Source: Streptomyces physcomitrii (GTDB taxonomy: Bacteria; Actinomycetota; Actinomycetes; Streptomycetales; Streptomycetaceae). From it: DNA of 64,000 nucleotides. Position numbers and translations under genes: made by a program. The stretch covers positions 124,001 through 188,000 of the forward strand of contig NZ_JAAWWP010000002.1 of NCBI RefSeq assembly GCF_012273655.1, given 5' to 3'. The notes under the pieces were generated by a model. That model was given only the letters and a program-made list of their open reading frames with translations, was not told where the DNA came from and made no database searches. Below are positions 1 to 7,877 of the stretch, piece after piece. Positions within the stretch are counted from its first letter, which is position 1, and each line of letters begins with the position of its first letter.

Positions 1-681
1 CACGCCGAGCGGGCCGCTGCGCGGGGCGCGGACGATCAGCGAGTTGCCGCCCATGACGGCGGTGACGCCGAGCAGCGCGCTGGACAGCGGCGCGTTCTGG
101 GGCGGGTTGAGGCAGACGACGCCGTCGGGCTGTCTGCGGACCTGGAGCCGCCGCTCGTCACGGTCGAACTCCTGGAGCATCTGCGAGCGGTAGAAGGCGT
201 TGGACTCGGGGCTGAAGCACTCCAGCATCCCGGAGACCTGCCACTCGGCGAGCATCCGGGGATGCCCCTCCTGCACCAGGATCTCCGCGATCTCCTCGGC
301 CCGTTCGGCGAGCCGGTCGTGCAGCAGCATGCCGAAGCGGCCGATGCGTTCGTCGATGGGGAAGGCGCCCCAGACGGGGGCGGCCTGGGCCGCGGCGTCG
401 ATGGCCCGCTGGACGGTGGCGCGATCCGCCTTGGCCACCCGGCCCACGACGACATCACGCTGGTCCTCGGCCGTGATGCGTCCCTGTTCCAGTTTCCGCT
501 TGAGTGTCAGACTGGTGAAGACGTCATCGAGCAGAGTGCTGGAATTGAGCACGTACACCCAGTCAGTGCTTTCCAGTGGCCCACCCCCCACATAAGAGTG
601 ATAGGTCCGCAGGGAAGCGGTTTTCGGGGGCGGCGCAGTTTCATTCTGCTCCACCGGGCGAGACAGCTGTGTACTGCCCAC
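1..681 (-). CDS. Aldehyde dehydrogenase / acyl reductase-like protein, N-terminal part (runs off the window)
   Basis: The minus-strand frame is open from the window edge to a GTG at 681, which has GAGGAG five bases upstream; a second GTG at 687 overlaps that SD. About 227 residues are visible. The segment with RAIDAAAQAAPVWGAF and RLAERAEEIAEILVQEG is typical of the NAD(P)-aldehyde dehydrogenase N-terminal domain, and a long N-terminal extension precedes it. The catalytic Cys region lies outside the window. Alkyl-azoxy pathways need a fatty aldehyde or amine, so supplying the alkyl unit is a reasonable inference. It is divergent from the VlmA-like gene at 853 across about 170 bp. Family call good; substrate unknown. 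Confidence 0.7.
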   Translation of the reverse strand, partial: MGSTQLSRPVEQNETAPPPKTASLRTYHSYVGGGPLESTDWVYVLNSSTLLDDVFTSLTLKRKLEQGRITAEDQRDVVVGRVAKADRATVQRAIDAAAQAAPVWGAFPIDERIGRFGMLLHDRLAERAEEIAEILVQEGHPRMLAEWQVSGMLECFSPESNAFYRSQMLQEFDRDERRLQVRRQPDGVVCLNPPQNAPLSSALLGVTAVMGGNSLIVRAPRSGPLGV

Positions 682-691
682 GGACACTCCT

Positions 692-733
692 CATCGTTCG
701 AAAACTCAACCTTCGCCAGCCTCGCGAACGATG
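692..733. promoter_or_regulatory. Inverted repeat in the divergent ALDH / vlmA-like promoter region
   Basis: CATCGTTCG (692-700) and CGAACGATG (725-733) form perfect 9-bp arms separated by 24 bp, inside the intergenic region between the two divergent genes. This could be a regulator site or a structured leader. No regulator is proven. Confidence 0.4.
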
Positions 734-852
734 CTTACAGACCCCTCTGAGAGGCCGCTTAGATCTCACTGATACGGCCTTTTCAGCAGTTAATCGCCGT
801 GCTCTGCTACATTCCTGCGCACTCACAGGCGACATGACGATGGAGTGAACTG

Positions 853-1866
853 ATGAGCCAGTCGGTGGAGTCTTCTCAAGGCGCTCAGGCAACGCTGGAA
901 TCAGTTCTGAAATCCATCCGGGATTACGGCGACAATGCCAGCGCGTTCCTCGCGGTCAATGAGGGGAACGAGTACTTCGAAGGCAGCGTAAAAGGCGTCA
1001 TCACCTATCGCAGGGCGGGCCGGTACTTCATCCAGTTCGGTGGAGTGACCGCCGAGCCGGATCAACAGCGCACACTCCTCGCGGAGTTCCAGAAGTACGC
1101 CCGCGCACAGCGCCGCCGCATCGTCGGAATCCAGCTCCAGCCGACGGACATCGACCTGTTCGCCTCCGCCGGCTTCACCGTGAACCAGGTGGGCTCCTCG
1201 TACTCGGTGCATCTGCCGGAATTCACGCTGCGCGGCACGAAGTTCATGAAGCTGCGCAACAAGATCTCACGGGCGAAGCGCAGCGGCCTGGAGGTGCGCG
1301 AACTGCCGTACGACGAGGGCGTCAAGCAGCAGATCGGGGAGATCGACCGGCACTGGCTGCGCTCGAAGGGCAGGCACGTCAAGGAGATCGAGTTCCTGGT
1401 GGGCCAGGTGGGCGGCCCGGCGCAGGAGCACCGCCGGCTGTTCGTGGGGCTCATCGAGGAGAAGCCGGTCGCCTACATCTCCTACTCCCCCGCCTACGGC
1501 AGCCGCCCGGGCTGGATGCACGATCTGAGCCGGCGGCTGCCCGATGTGAATCCGGGCGTCATGGAGGCCATCAACGCCGCGGCGATCGAGAAGTTCCGCC
1601 AAGAGGACGCCGAGTGGCTGCACTTCGGCTTCACTCCGTTCACCGGCCTCGATCCGGCCTGCGAGCATTCCGGGCACAGCCCGCTGACGGCGAAGTTCAT
1701 GCGGCTGCTCGCGGAGAAGGGCGGCTCGATCTACCCGGCGGCCACCCAGCTGGCGTACAAGGAGAAATGGGGACCGCACCTGGTGGTGCCGGAATACCTG
1801 GCGTTCCAGAACGGCCCCAGCTTCGGGGCGATCTGGCAGATCCTGCGCGTGACCAAGTCCATCTGA
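853..1866 (+). CDS. DUF2156 / VlmA-like aminoacyl-tRNA-dependent seryltransferase
   Basis: This 337-residue protein starts at ATG 853 with GGAG in the leader. It resembles the C-terminal catalytic domain of MprF-type lysyl-phosphatidylglycerol synthases (DUF2156, double GNAT fold), with conserved-looking segments such as NKISRAKRSGLEV and LHFGFTPFTGLD. In valanimycin biosynthesis VlmA has this fold and moves serine from seryl-tRNA onto an alkyl hydroxylamine. VlmB-, VlmJ- and VlmK-like genes nearby make the same role likely here: O-seryl transfer to an N-alkylhydroxylamine. No transmembrane segments are seen, so it is the soluble type rather than MprF. The gene is followed by a short repeat block and the convergent SARP gene. 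Confidence 0.75.
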   Translation: MSQSVESSQGAQATLESVLKSIRDYGDNASAFLAVNEGNEYFEGSVKGVITYRRAGRYFIQFGGVTAEPDQQRTLLAEFQKYARAQRRRIVGIQLQPTDIDLFASAGFTVNQVGSSYSVHLPEFTLRGTKFMKLRNKISRAKRSGLEVRELPYDEGVKQQIGEIDRHWLRSKGRHVKEIEFLVGQVGGPAQEHRRLFVGLIEEKPVAYISYSPAYGSRPGWMHDLSRRLPDVNPGVMEAINAAAIEKFRQEDAEWLHFGFTPFTGLDPACEHSGHSPLTAKFMRLLAEKGGSIYPAATQLAYKEKWGPHLVVPEYLAFQNGPSFGAIWQILRVTKSI

Positions 1867-1892
1867 CCACCGCGATCGCCCCCGCCCCCGTG

Positions 1893-1966
1893 TTCCCCGC
1901 CCCACGGCACACCGCCCCCGGATTCCCCGCCCCGCGGCACACCGGATTCCCCGCCCCGCGGCGCGG
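1893..1966. repeat. Three imperfect 20-22 bp direct repeats
   Basis: A TTCCCCGCCCC(A/G)CGGC unit occurs at 1893, 1923 and 1947, just after the stop of the VlmA-like gene and before the convergent SARP stop. It is not a hairpin. It is simple tandem duplication in the intergenic spacer, with no evident function. Confidence 0.5.
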
Positions 1967-2042
1967 CGGTCTCCGCGGACCGCGCGCCGGAGGCGGAGCC
2001 GGCGGGCCGGACCGGGTGCGCCCCGGCGGCCCGCCCCATGTC

Positions 2043-2816
2043 TCAGCCGACCTGGTGCAGCAGGCTCGGCCCATGGCGCAGGATCTCGGCCATGGTCTTC
2101 TGCAGGCCGGGCCCGGGCTCCAGGCCGAGTTCCGCGGACAGGCGCTGGCGCACCCGGTGGAAGGTGCCGATGGCCTCGGCCTGGCGGCCGCAGCGGTAGA
2201 GGGCGACCATCAGCTGCTCGCACAGCCGTTCCCGCAGCGGGTGGCGCGAGAGCAGCTGCTCCAGTTCCGAGACCACCTCGTAGTGGCCGCCGAGTGCGAG
2301 CCTGGCCTCGATGAGGAGTTCCCTGGCCATGAGGCGCGTCTCCTCGAGCCGGGCGGCGGCGGTACGGCAGATGATGCCGTGCCCGGTGTCGAGCAGCGCG
2401 GGTCCGCGCCAGCTGCCGAGGGCGTCGGTGAGCAGGACGATCGCCTTCTCCGGATCGCGGGCCTTCATCCGGCTCGCCAGTTCGACGTCCACGATGAACC
2501 GCAGGGCGTCGACGTTCTCCGGCGGGAGCATGAGCATGTATCCGGAACCCGAGGTCCGGATGACATTCCGCAATTCCTCTTTTCCGCTGTGCTGCACCAG
2601 CGTCCTGCGCAGCCGGGCGATATGGCCTTGCAGTGAATTCGCCGCACTTCGCGGCGGCTGCTCCCCCCAGAGTTCATCGAGCAGAGAGAAAGAAGAGACC
2701 GTGGTACCGGAAGTGAGAGCGAGCGTGGCGATGATGGCTCTGAGCTTCTCACCTGGAACATCGATGGGAATTCGATGATCCGTAACGGTCAGTGGTCCGA
2801 GTAGCCCGACGTGCAC
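2043..2816 (-). CDS. SARP-family pathway-specific activator
   Basis: The 257-residue protein has an N-terminal OmpR-type winged helix (LLGPLTV at the start, NSLQGHIARLRRTL recognition region) followed by a bacterial transcriptional activation domain (BTAD). This is the size of small Streptomyces antibiotic regulatory proteins; the valanimycin cluster also has a SARP (VlmI). I chose GTG 2816 because a GGGGG stretch precedes it by about six bases and SARP homology begins there. In-frame ATGs at 2876 and 2906 lack an SD. If translation starts at either, the message gains a TTA codon at 2820-2822 and would depend on the bldA tRNA. The likely role is activation of the azoxy genes. Confidence 0.85.
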   Translation of the reverse strand: MHVGLLGPLTVTDHRIPIDVPGEKLRAIIATLALTSGTTVSSFSLLDELWGEQPPRSAANSLQGHIARLRRTLVQHSGKEELRNVIRTSGSGYMLMLPPENVDALRFIVDVELASRMKARDPEKAIVLLTDALGSWRGPALLDTGHGIICRTAAARLEETRLMARELLIEARLALGGHYEVVSELEQLLSRHPLRERLCEQLMVALYRCGRQAEAIGTFHRVRQRLSAELGLEPGPGLQKTMAEILRHGPSLLHQVG

Positions 2817-2909
2817 CTTTAACCCCCGTGGTTCGGAACTGGACAGACGTGTCACATTGAACTCGACCACACACATGGAAACGTCAGAAAGAAAAACTGC
2901 GCACACATC

Positions 2910-2929
2910 GAACGTCGAATTCGACGTTC
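2910..2929. promoter_or_regulatory. 20-bp perfect palindrome in the SARP promoter/leader
   Basis: GAACGTCGAA is followed directly by its reverse complement TTCGACGTTC, with no spacer. It lies in a locally AT-richer stretch upstream of the SARP starts. A perfect palindrome of this length suggests a dimeric repressor or activator site, possibly for the TetR encoded at 3816 or a butenolide-type receptor. The identity of the regulator is inference. Confidence 0.5.
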
Positions 2930-3815
2930 AGAAGAGCACAACTGTCGGGAACGAACTGCTTGACGAGCAGAAGAGCCCGCTAAACCTTTCCGGACCGAGA
3001 GATGTGACACCGACTTTCTATCGGTCCCAGAAGATACACACGCGCTGGTTTTGAGCACAACCCTTCCCTCAACCCGAAGTTGAGCACTTTTGGGCCAACT
3101 GGAAAGAAACCAGCCAGGTATTGATCCTTAAACCTCGGATTCCAGACGCCGGGGTGCGGCGGAGCCCTTGACCGAGTCGGCAGCAAGGGCATCAGAAGGG
3201 GCCAATCGGACAGCGGGAATGCGCTCGAACCGGTCCGTTCGGGCAGGGCCGAGGGGCACCGCGGGCGCGCCCCGCCCGGCATGCGCGCCCCGGTACGGAC
3301 GGGCGCCGCCGAGCGGCGTTCCGCTTCCGCTTGTGGCTCGGACGGCGACCTGGCCAGCACGATTCCGGATCGGCGGACGGCCCCCGCCGGGCGGGAACAC
3401 CGCCGCTCCCGCCCGGCGCCCCGGGAGAACGGGGCCCGGCGGCGCCCCCTCGGCCGGTGCGCGACCCGGCGCCGGGCGACAGCTTCCGGTTACGCCGGGA
3501 CAAGGGGCCGGAACAAGGGCTTGACACGGGGAAGGCCGATATCCGCGCTCCGCCCGGGCGGGCGGGCCGCTGCCCGAAGGGACCGCCGGAAGGAGTGAAG
3601 GACCGGCGGACAACTACGACCTGGAATCCCGCATTCAGCTTCCGCCGCTCCGAACGCCGCCCCATTGCAGTTTCCGATTAGCGGTATGTAACCTGGACTG
3701 TCACTCACGCGCGCGTCGCGCAGGACGGCGCCCCTCACCGGGGGCGGGCGTCGTGGCAGCGGCGGTCGGCCACGGCCCGGTGCCGGGAGCCGGTCGTAAG
3801 GAGGAGGACAGGACC
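2930..3815. other. Long intergenic region between SARP and TetR genes
   Basis: About 0.9 kb without a convincing gene. The left 230 bp are AT-richer than the surroundings and fit a regulatory promoter. They contain TTGAGCAC twice (near 3050 and 3083) and a CTGGTTT/AAACCAG inverted pair about 60 bp apart. The rest is GC-rich with only shadow reading frames. Confidence 0.4.
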
Positions 3816-4451
3816 ATGACCCAGCAGACGGTGGCACGGCGGACCGGACGCCGCACCCAACAGGAGCGCTCCTCCACGACCACCCACCAACTCCTCGCCG
3901 CCGCACGGAAGTTGTTCGCCCGGGACGGGTACACCCCCACTTCCCTCGACGCCATCTGCGAGGCCGCCGAGGTCACCAAGGGCGCCTTCTACCACCACTT
4001 CAAGAACAAGGAGCAGCTGTTCCGCGCGGTCTACGAACGCGAACAGCACGATCTGTCGAGCGCCATCGCCCAGAAGTACTCGCACTACAACGACCCCTGG
4101 GAAGCCCTCTTCCAGGGAATGCGGGAATTCCTGGTCGGCTCCATGGAGCCCAGCACCCAGCGCATCACCCTCATCGACGCCCCGGGTGCGCTCGGGTGGG
4201 AGGCGATGCGCGAGATCCGCGCCGACTGCCGGCGGATGATGCTGTACGGCCTCTCCCAGGCCCTGGGCAAGGGGCGTTTCCCCCGCAACGAGGTCGAGTC
4301 CCTGGCCTCCATGGTCTACGGCGCCCAGTGCGAGGCGGCCATGGCGATGGCCCACGCGGACGATCCCGACGGGCTGCTCGACGCCACCCTGAACCAGTTC
4401 CGCTACCTCTTCGACTCCATCCGGCGCATGCCGTCCACCGTGACGGCGTAG
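3816..4451 (+). CDS. TetR-family transcriptional regulator
   Basis: The 211-residue protein starts at ATG 3816, six bases after an AAGGAGGAGG ribosome site. Residues about 20-66 form a TetR helix-turn-helix (LDAICEAAEVTKGAFYHHFKNKEQLF). The C-terminal half is a helical ligand-binding domain with a conserved GALGWEAMREI segment. It lies between the SARP and the SGNH/MFS genes. It may control the MFS exporter gene at 6309, whose promoter holds two copies of a TetR-like operator, but the sequence does not prove this. Confidence 0.85.
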   Translation: MTQQTVARRTGRRTQQERSSTTTHQLLAAARKLFARDGYTPTSLDAICEAAEVTKGAFYHHFKNKEQLFRAVYEREQHDLSSAIAQKYSHYNDPWEALFQGMREFLVGSMEPSTQRITLIDAPGALGWEAMREIRADCRRMMLYGLSQALGKGRFPRNEVESLASMVYGAQCEAAMAMAHADDPDGLLDATLNQFRYLFDSIRRMPSTVTA

Positions 4452-4612
4452 ACCGCATCCCGCTCAGGTGTCTCACGGGCCGTAGACGCCTGCCCCGGGA
4501 AATCCCGTACCGGGGATCTCCTCGCCGCGGGCGCCCGGCACCGGTCGGCGCGGCGCCCCGCGGCGGCCCCTGAGCGCGCCGGGAGGGGCCGCACCCCGGC
4601 GGCCCGGGTTCT

Positions 4613-5305
4613 TCAGCGCAGGGACGGCGGGCCGTAGACGCCGAGGTGGACGCCCAGACGGCGGATGGTCGCCGCGGCGGCGATGGCGTGGCCCCGCGCG
4701 TTGACGTGCCGGCCGTCCGCGCCGAAGATGCCGGGCTCGGCGCTGGCGGGGTGGGCGCCCAGGTCCACGTGGATCGCGCCGTTGCGCAGCGCCAGGTCGT
4801 AGGTGCGCTCCGACAGGAGTCTCAGGCGTCGGCGCAGGACGTCCTTGGGGATCTGCCCCGCGCTGCCTCTGCCGAACGGGGCGAGGACGACCACCTCGAC
4901 GCCCGCGTCCCTGAGCGGTGCGATGATCCGCGCCAGTTCCGCCTCGGTCGCGTCGGCGTCGAAGGAGTCGCGCAGTACGTCGCTGCCGCCCGCCGCCACG
5001 GCCGCGAGGTCGGGCTGGAAGGTCAGCGCCTTGCCGAGCTGCCGGGCGCGTACCTCGGCGGCGATCGGGTCCCGCTGGGCCAGGTTGAGGTAGGCGAGGT
5101 CCGGATGGACCGAGCGCAGCGCGGCGGCCACGCCGTGAGCCCAGGGGACGTCCTCGTACCCCTCGCACGGCTCCCCCGGTCCTTCCGCGAAGGCGTCGCC
5201 CAGGACGGTGAAACGCCGCCAGGGCGCCTGCGCCAGGAGCTCTGTGGCCATCTCCGGAGCGATGCAGTAGGGGTCGTACTGCTCGTCGGCAGAGCGAGCA
5301 TTCAC
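4613..5305 (-). CDS. SGNH/GDSL-hydrolase-like protein, catalytic Ser and Asn lost
   Basis: The 230-residue protein starts at GTG 5305 (GGAG six bases upstream). The fold and blocks match its neighbour at 5560, but block I reads LGDAF rather than GDS (Ala38 in place of the nucleophile), and block III reads GGSD rather than GGND (Ser108). The C-terminal D-x-x-H block (DGRHVN) is retained. It should therefore be inactive as an esterase and may be a partner or regulatory paralog of the intact enzyme. Both SGNH genes sit on the same strand between the TetR and MFS genes of the azoxy region. Confidence 0.75.
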   Translation of the reverse strand: MNARSADEQYDPYCIAPEMATELLAQAPWRRFTVLGDAFAEGPGEPCEGYEDVPWAHGVAAALRSVHPDLAYLNLAQRDPIAAEVRARQLGKALTFQPDLAAVAAGGSDVLRDSFDADATEAELARIIAPLRDAGVEVVVLAPFGRGSAGQIPKDVLRRRLRLLSERTYDLALRNGAIHVDLGAHPASAEPGIFGADGRHVNARGHAIAAAATIRRLGVHLGVYGPPSLR

Positions 5306-5456
5306 GGCGGTCTCCTACCTTCCTTGCTTTCGGCGCCCTTCACATGGGTCCTGCGGCCCGGAACGGCACTCATGTGACAAGCGTGGGCGGCCGCACTCCC
5401 GTACGCGGGAGTCCGGCCGGTGGTTCTCCTGTGGTCCTCCTGATACGCCGAAAGCC

Positions 5457-5481
5457 CGAGTCCCTCCGGAGGAGGAACTCG
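5457..5481 (-). terminator. Short hairpin between the two SGNH genes
   Basis: CGAGTCCCTCC pairs with GGAGGAACTCG (one mismatch) around a three-base loop, about 80 bp after the stop of the upstream SGNH gene. It could attenuate or terminate transcription. There is no T-run, as is common in Streptomyces. Confidence 0.4.
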
Positions 5482-5559
5482 GTGGCCCCGGCGGGGCGGA
5501 CTGCTGCGGGGGACAGAACAGTCACGCGCCCGCCGGGACCACGGCCAGGTCCGCCGGGG

Positions 5560-6261
5560 TCAGGCCCTCTTGGCGGCGAGGTGTTCACCCAGGGTGCGGA
5601 TCACCTCGGTTGCGACGACCGCGTGCCCGCGGGCGTTCAGGTGCAGGCCGTCGGAGGCGAAGATCGGCTCCTTGCCCGCCGGGTGGTTGGGCAGGTCGAC
5701 GTGGAGTCCGCCCATCCGCTGCGTCACCGACTGGGTGAGGTCGGAGAACTGCTGGAGCCGCTGCTTCATGACCGCCTTGTACTTCTCGGCGACGAACGGC
5801 GTCCAGGTGTTGTCGAACAGTCCCATCGTCACGACGGTGCAGCCCCGGGCGCGCAGCGCCGAGACGATACGGGCCTGCTCCGTCTCCACGGCGGCCGTGT
5901 CGAACTGCTTGCCCAGCAGGTCGTTTCCGCCCGCCACCACGATGGCGATGTCCGGCGCGAACTCCAGGGCCGGGTCGAGCTGAGTGGCCCGGATCTTCGC
6001 CGCCGGGAGGTCCCGCTCACCGAAGTTGTGGTACTCGAGCTCCGGGTTGATCCGGCGCAGCCCTGCCGCGACGCGGTCGGCCCAGCTGAGGTCGGCGTAG
6101 CCCTCGACGGGTTCGCGCTGGCCCGCGACGATGCTGTCGCCGATGGCCGCGTACCGGGTCCAGGGGGCGCCCTGGAGCTGGGCGGTGATCTCCTCCACGG
6201 TCAGGAGATGAGGGTCCTGCAGCTCCTGCGCGTGGTCGGAAGGCATCTCCGTGCTCGTCAT
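5560..6261 (-). CDS. SGNH/GDSL-family hydrolase
   Basis: The 233-residue protein starts at ATG 6261 with AGGAAAGG upstream. It carries the full SGNH set: AIGDS with Ser43, a central Gly, GGND in block III and SDGLHLN with the catalytic Asp/His pair near the C-terminus. No signal peptide is seen, so it acts in the cytoplasm. Such enzymes hydrolyse esters or thioesters. A role in releasing or trimming an ester or acyl intermediate of the azoxy pathway is possible but unproven. It lies 47 bp downstream of the MFS gene on the same strand and probably shares its transcript. Confidence 0.8.
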   Translation of the reverse strand: MTSTEMPSDHAQELQDPHLLTVEEITAQLQGAPWTRYAAIGDSIVAGQREPVEGYADLSWADRVAAGLRRINPELEYHNFGERDLPAAKIRATQLDPALEFAPDIAIVVAGGNDLLGKQFDTAAVETEQARIVSALRARGCTVVTMGLFDNTWTPFVAEKYKAVMKQRLQQFSDLTQSVTQRMGGLHVDLPNHPAGKEPIFASDGLHLNARGHAVVATEVIRTLGEHLAAKRA

Positions 6262-6308
6262 GGCTGACCTTTCCTAGAGATGGGGCGAGGCGTGTGGCGT
6301 CCGGGTTT

Positions 6309-7766
6309 CTAGTTGGCGGCGTCGGGGGCCGGGGTCTTCTGCTCGCCGGCCGGCTGCGCGGGGGGCGTGGCGGCGGCCGGGGTCGGCGGCAGCTTGATGG
6401 TGAGGCCGAGTCCGAGGGCGGTCACCACCACCGAGGCGCAGGCGGCGATGAGGTAGATGCGCTCGAAGTCGGCGATCTCCGAGATGCCGCCGGAGATCAC
6501 GGTGGCCAGGACCGCGATGCCGATGGCGCCGCCGATCTGCCGGGCGGTCTGGTTCAGGCCCGTCGCCCCGGCGAAGCGCAGCGGGGAGACCGAGAGCGCG
6601 GCCGCCGTGGACGTACCGGTGGTGATGGCGCCCATGCCGACACCCGCCAGCATGCCGAGCGGCAGCCAGTAGGCGAGGAACATCCCGTGGTCGGGGAGGG
6701 TGAAGGCGAGCAGGAAGCCGGTGCCGGCCAGGATGATGCCGCCGCCCGCGGTGGCGAGGCGGGGACCGTAGCTCGGGGGGAGCTTGCCGACCCGCATGGC
6801 CACGATGGTCGCCATGAAGGCGCCCGGGGTCATGGCGAGGCCGGCCTCCAGCTCGGAGTAGCCCCAGGCCTGGGTGACGTACAGGACGCCGACCAGGAGC
6901 CAGGAGAAGAGCGCGATGCCGTAGAAGAAGGCGGCGGCGTTGGCCAGGGCGAAGGTGCGGTTGCGCCACAGGGAGATTTCCAGCGCGGGGGCCGGGTGCT
7001 TGGCGGAGCGCAGCAGGCACAGGCCGATCAGGATCGGGCCGAGGATGACGCAGATCAGGGTGGAGGCCTCGCTCCAGCCCCAGTCGCCGCCCTTGCTGAT
7101 GCCGAGGCAGAACAGGCCGACACCGGCGCCGAGCATGATCGTGCCGAGGAGGTCCGGGAGCTTGCGCTCGGTGCCGAGGCCGGTGGTGCGCGGGATCCCG
7201 ATGGCGCCGTAGATGAAGAACAGGCCGAAGGGGATGTTGATCAGGAACAGCGAGCGCCAGCCGAAGACGTCGACCAGGACGCCGCCGAGGGCGGGACCGA
7301 CCGCGGCCGCCAGGGCCGCCGCGGCGCTCCACTGGCCGATGGCCGCCCGGCGCCGCTCGGCCGGGGAGTCCATCAGCACGATGGCGAGCGAGGCGGGGAT
7401 CATCGCCGCCGCGCCGAGTCCCTGGACCGCGCGGGCCGCCAGGAGGATACCGAGGTCGGGCGAGACGGCACAGGCCAGCGAGGCCGCCGTGAAGACGCTG
7501 ATGCCGGCGATGAAGAGCGTGCGCCTGCCCAGTGCGTCCGCGAGGCGTCCCGCCGGGGCGAGGAGGGCCGCGAAGACGATCGCGTAGATCGTGATGACCC
7601 ACGAGAGGTCCTTGAACGCGGAGCCCGTGAAGTCCTCACGCAGGTCCGGGATCGCCAGGTTCACGACAGTGACGTCGAGCACCGCCAGGAACGAGGCTCC
7701 GGACGCGAGGAGCAGCAACGACGCCGCTGACCGCCGCTGTGGAGCGTCGGCATCGGTGGTAGCCAC
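6309..7766 (-). CDS. MFS drug exporter, DHA2 (EmrB/QacA) family
   Basis: The 485-residue protein has about 14 hydrophobic segments. Family motifs include GRLADALGRRTLF between helices 2 and 3 and AVQGLGAAAMIPASLA near helix 4. It is a proton-driven exporter of the cytoplasmic membrane, probably for self-resistance to the cluster product; valanimycin producers use an MFS pump (VlmF). The promoter holds two copies of a 17-bp TetR-type operator (7788 and 7861), so drug-induced derepression is likely. Start at ATG 7766. Confidence 0.88.
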   Translation of the reverse strand: MATTDADAPQRRSAASLLLLASGASFLAVLDVTVVNLAIPDLREDFTGSAFKDLSWVITIYAIVFAALLAPAGRLADALGRRTLFIAGISVFTAASLACAVSPDLGILLAARAVQGLGAAAMIPASLAIVLMDSPAERRRAAIGQWSAAAALAAAVGPALGGVLVDVFGWRSLFLINIPFGLFFIYGAIGIPRTTGLGTERKLPDLLGTIMLGAGVGLFCLGISKGGDWGWSEASTLICVILGPILIGLCLLRSAKHPAPALEISLWRNRTFALANAAAFFYGIALFSWLLVGVLYVTQAWGYSELEAGLAMTPGAFMATIVAMRVGKLPPSYGPRLATAGGGIILAGTGFLLAFTLPDHGMFLAYWLPLGMLAGVGMGAITTGTSTAAALSVSPLRFAGATGLNQTARQIGGAIGIAVLATVISGGISEIADFERIYLIAACASVVVTALGLGLTIKLPPTPAAATPPAQPAGEQKTPAPDAAN

Positions 7767-7787
7767 GGGAACACACCTCTTTCTTAG

Positions 7788-7804
7788 ATACCGTTGGTAG
7801 GAAT
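7788..7804. promoter_or_regulatory. TetR-type operator copy 1 upstream of MFS gene
   Basis: ATACCGTTGGTAGGAAT, an imperfect inverted repeat (ATACC / GGAAT), lies 21 bp upstream of the MFS start. It matches the second copy at 7861 at 13 of 17 positions. The position over the promoter fits repression. Confidence 0.55.
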
Positions 7805-7860
7805 GTATTGAGCGCCGACAGCGGGTGTCAACGAGCTCTGGATGACGTGACCCAGTTCAC

Positions 7861-7877
7861 ATACCAACAGTAGGTAT
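7861..7877. promoter_or_regulatory. TetR-type operator copy 2 upstream of MFS gene
   Basis: ATACCAACAGTAGGTAT has perfect ATACC/GGTAT arms around a 7-bp spacer. It abuts the stop codon of the PrpD-like gene at 7877 and lies 73 bp from copy 1. Confidence 0.55.

Noticed and set aside
3640..3720. TTGCAG...TATGTA as a TetR-gene promoter
   Set aside because: The spacer is only 14 bp, too short for a confident sigma-70-type call.
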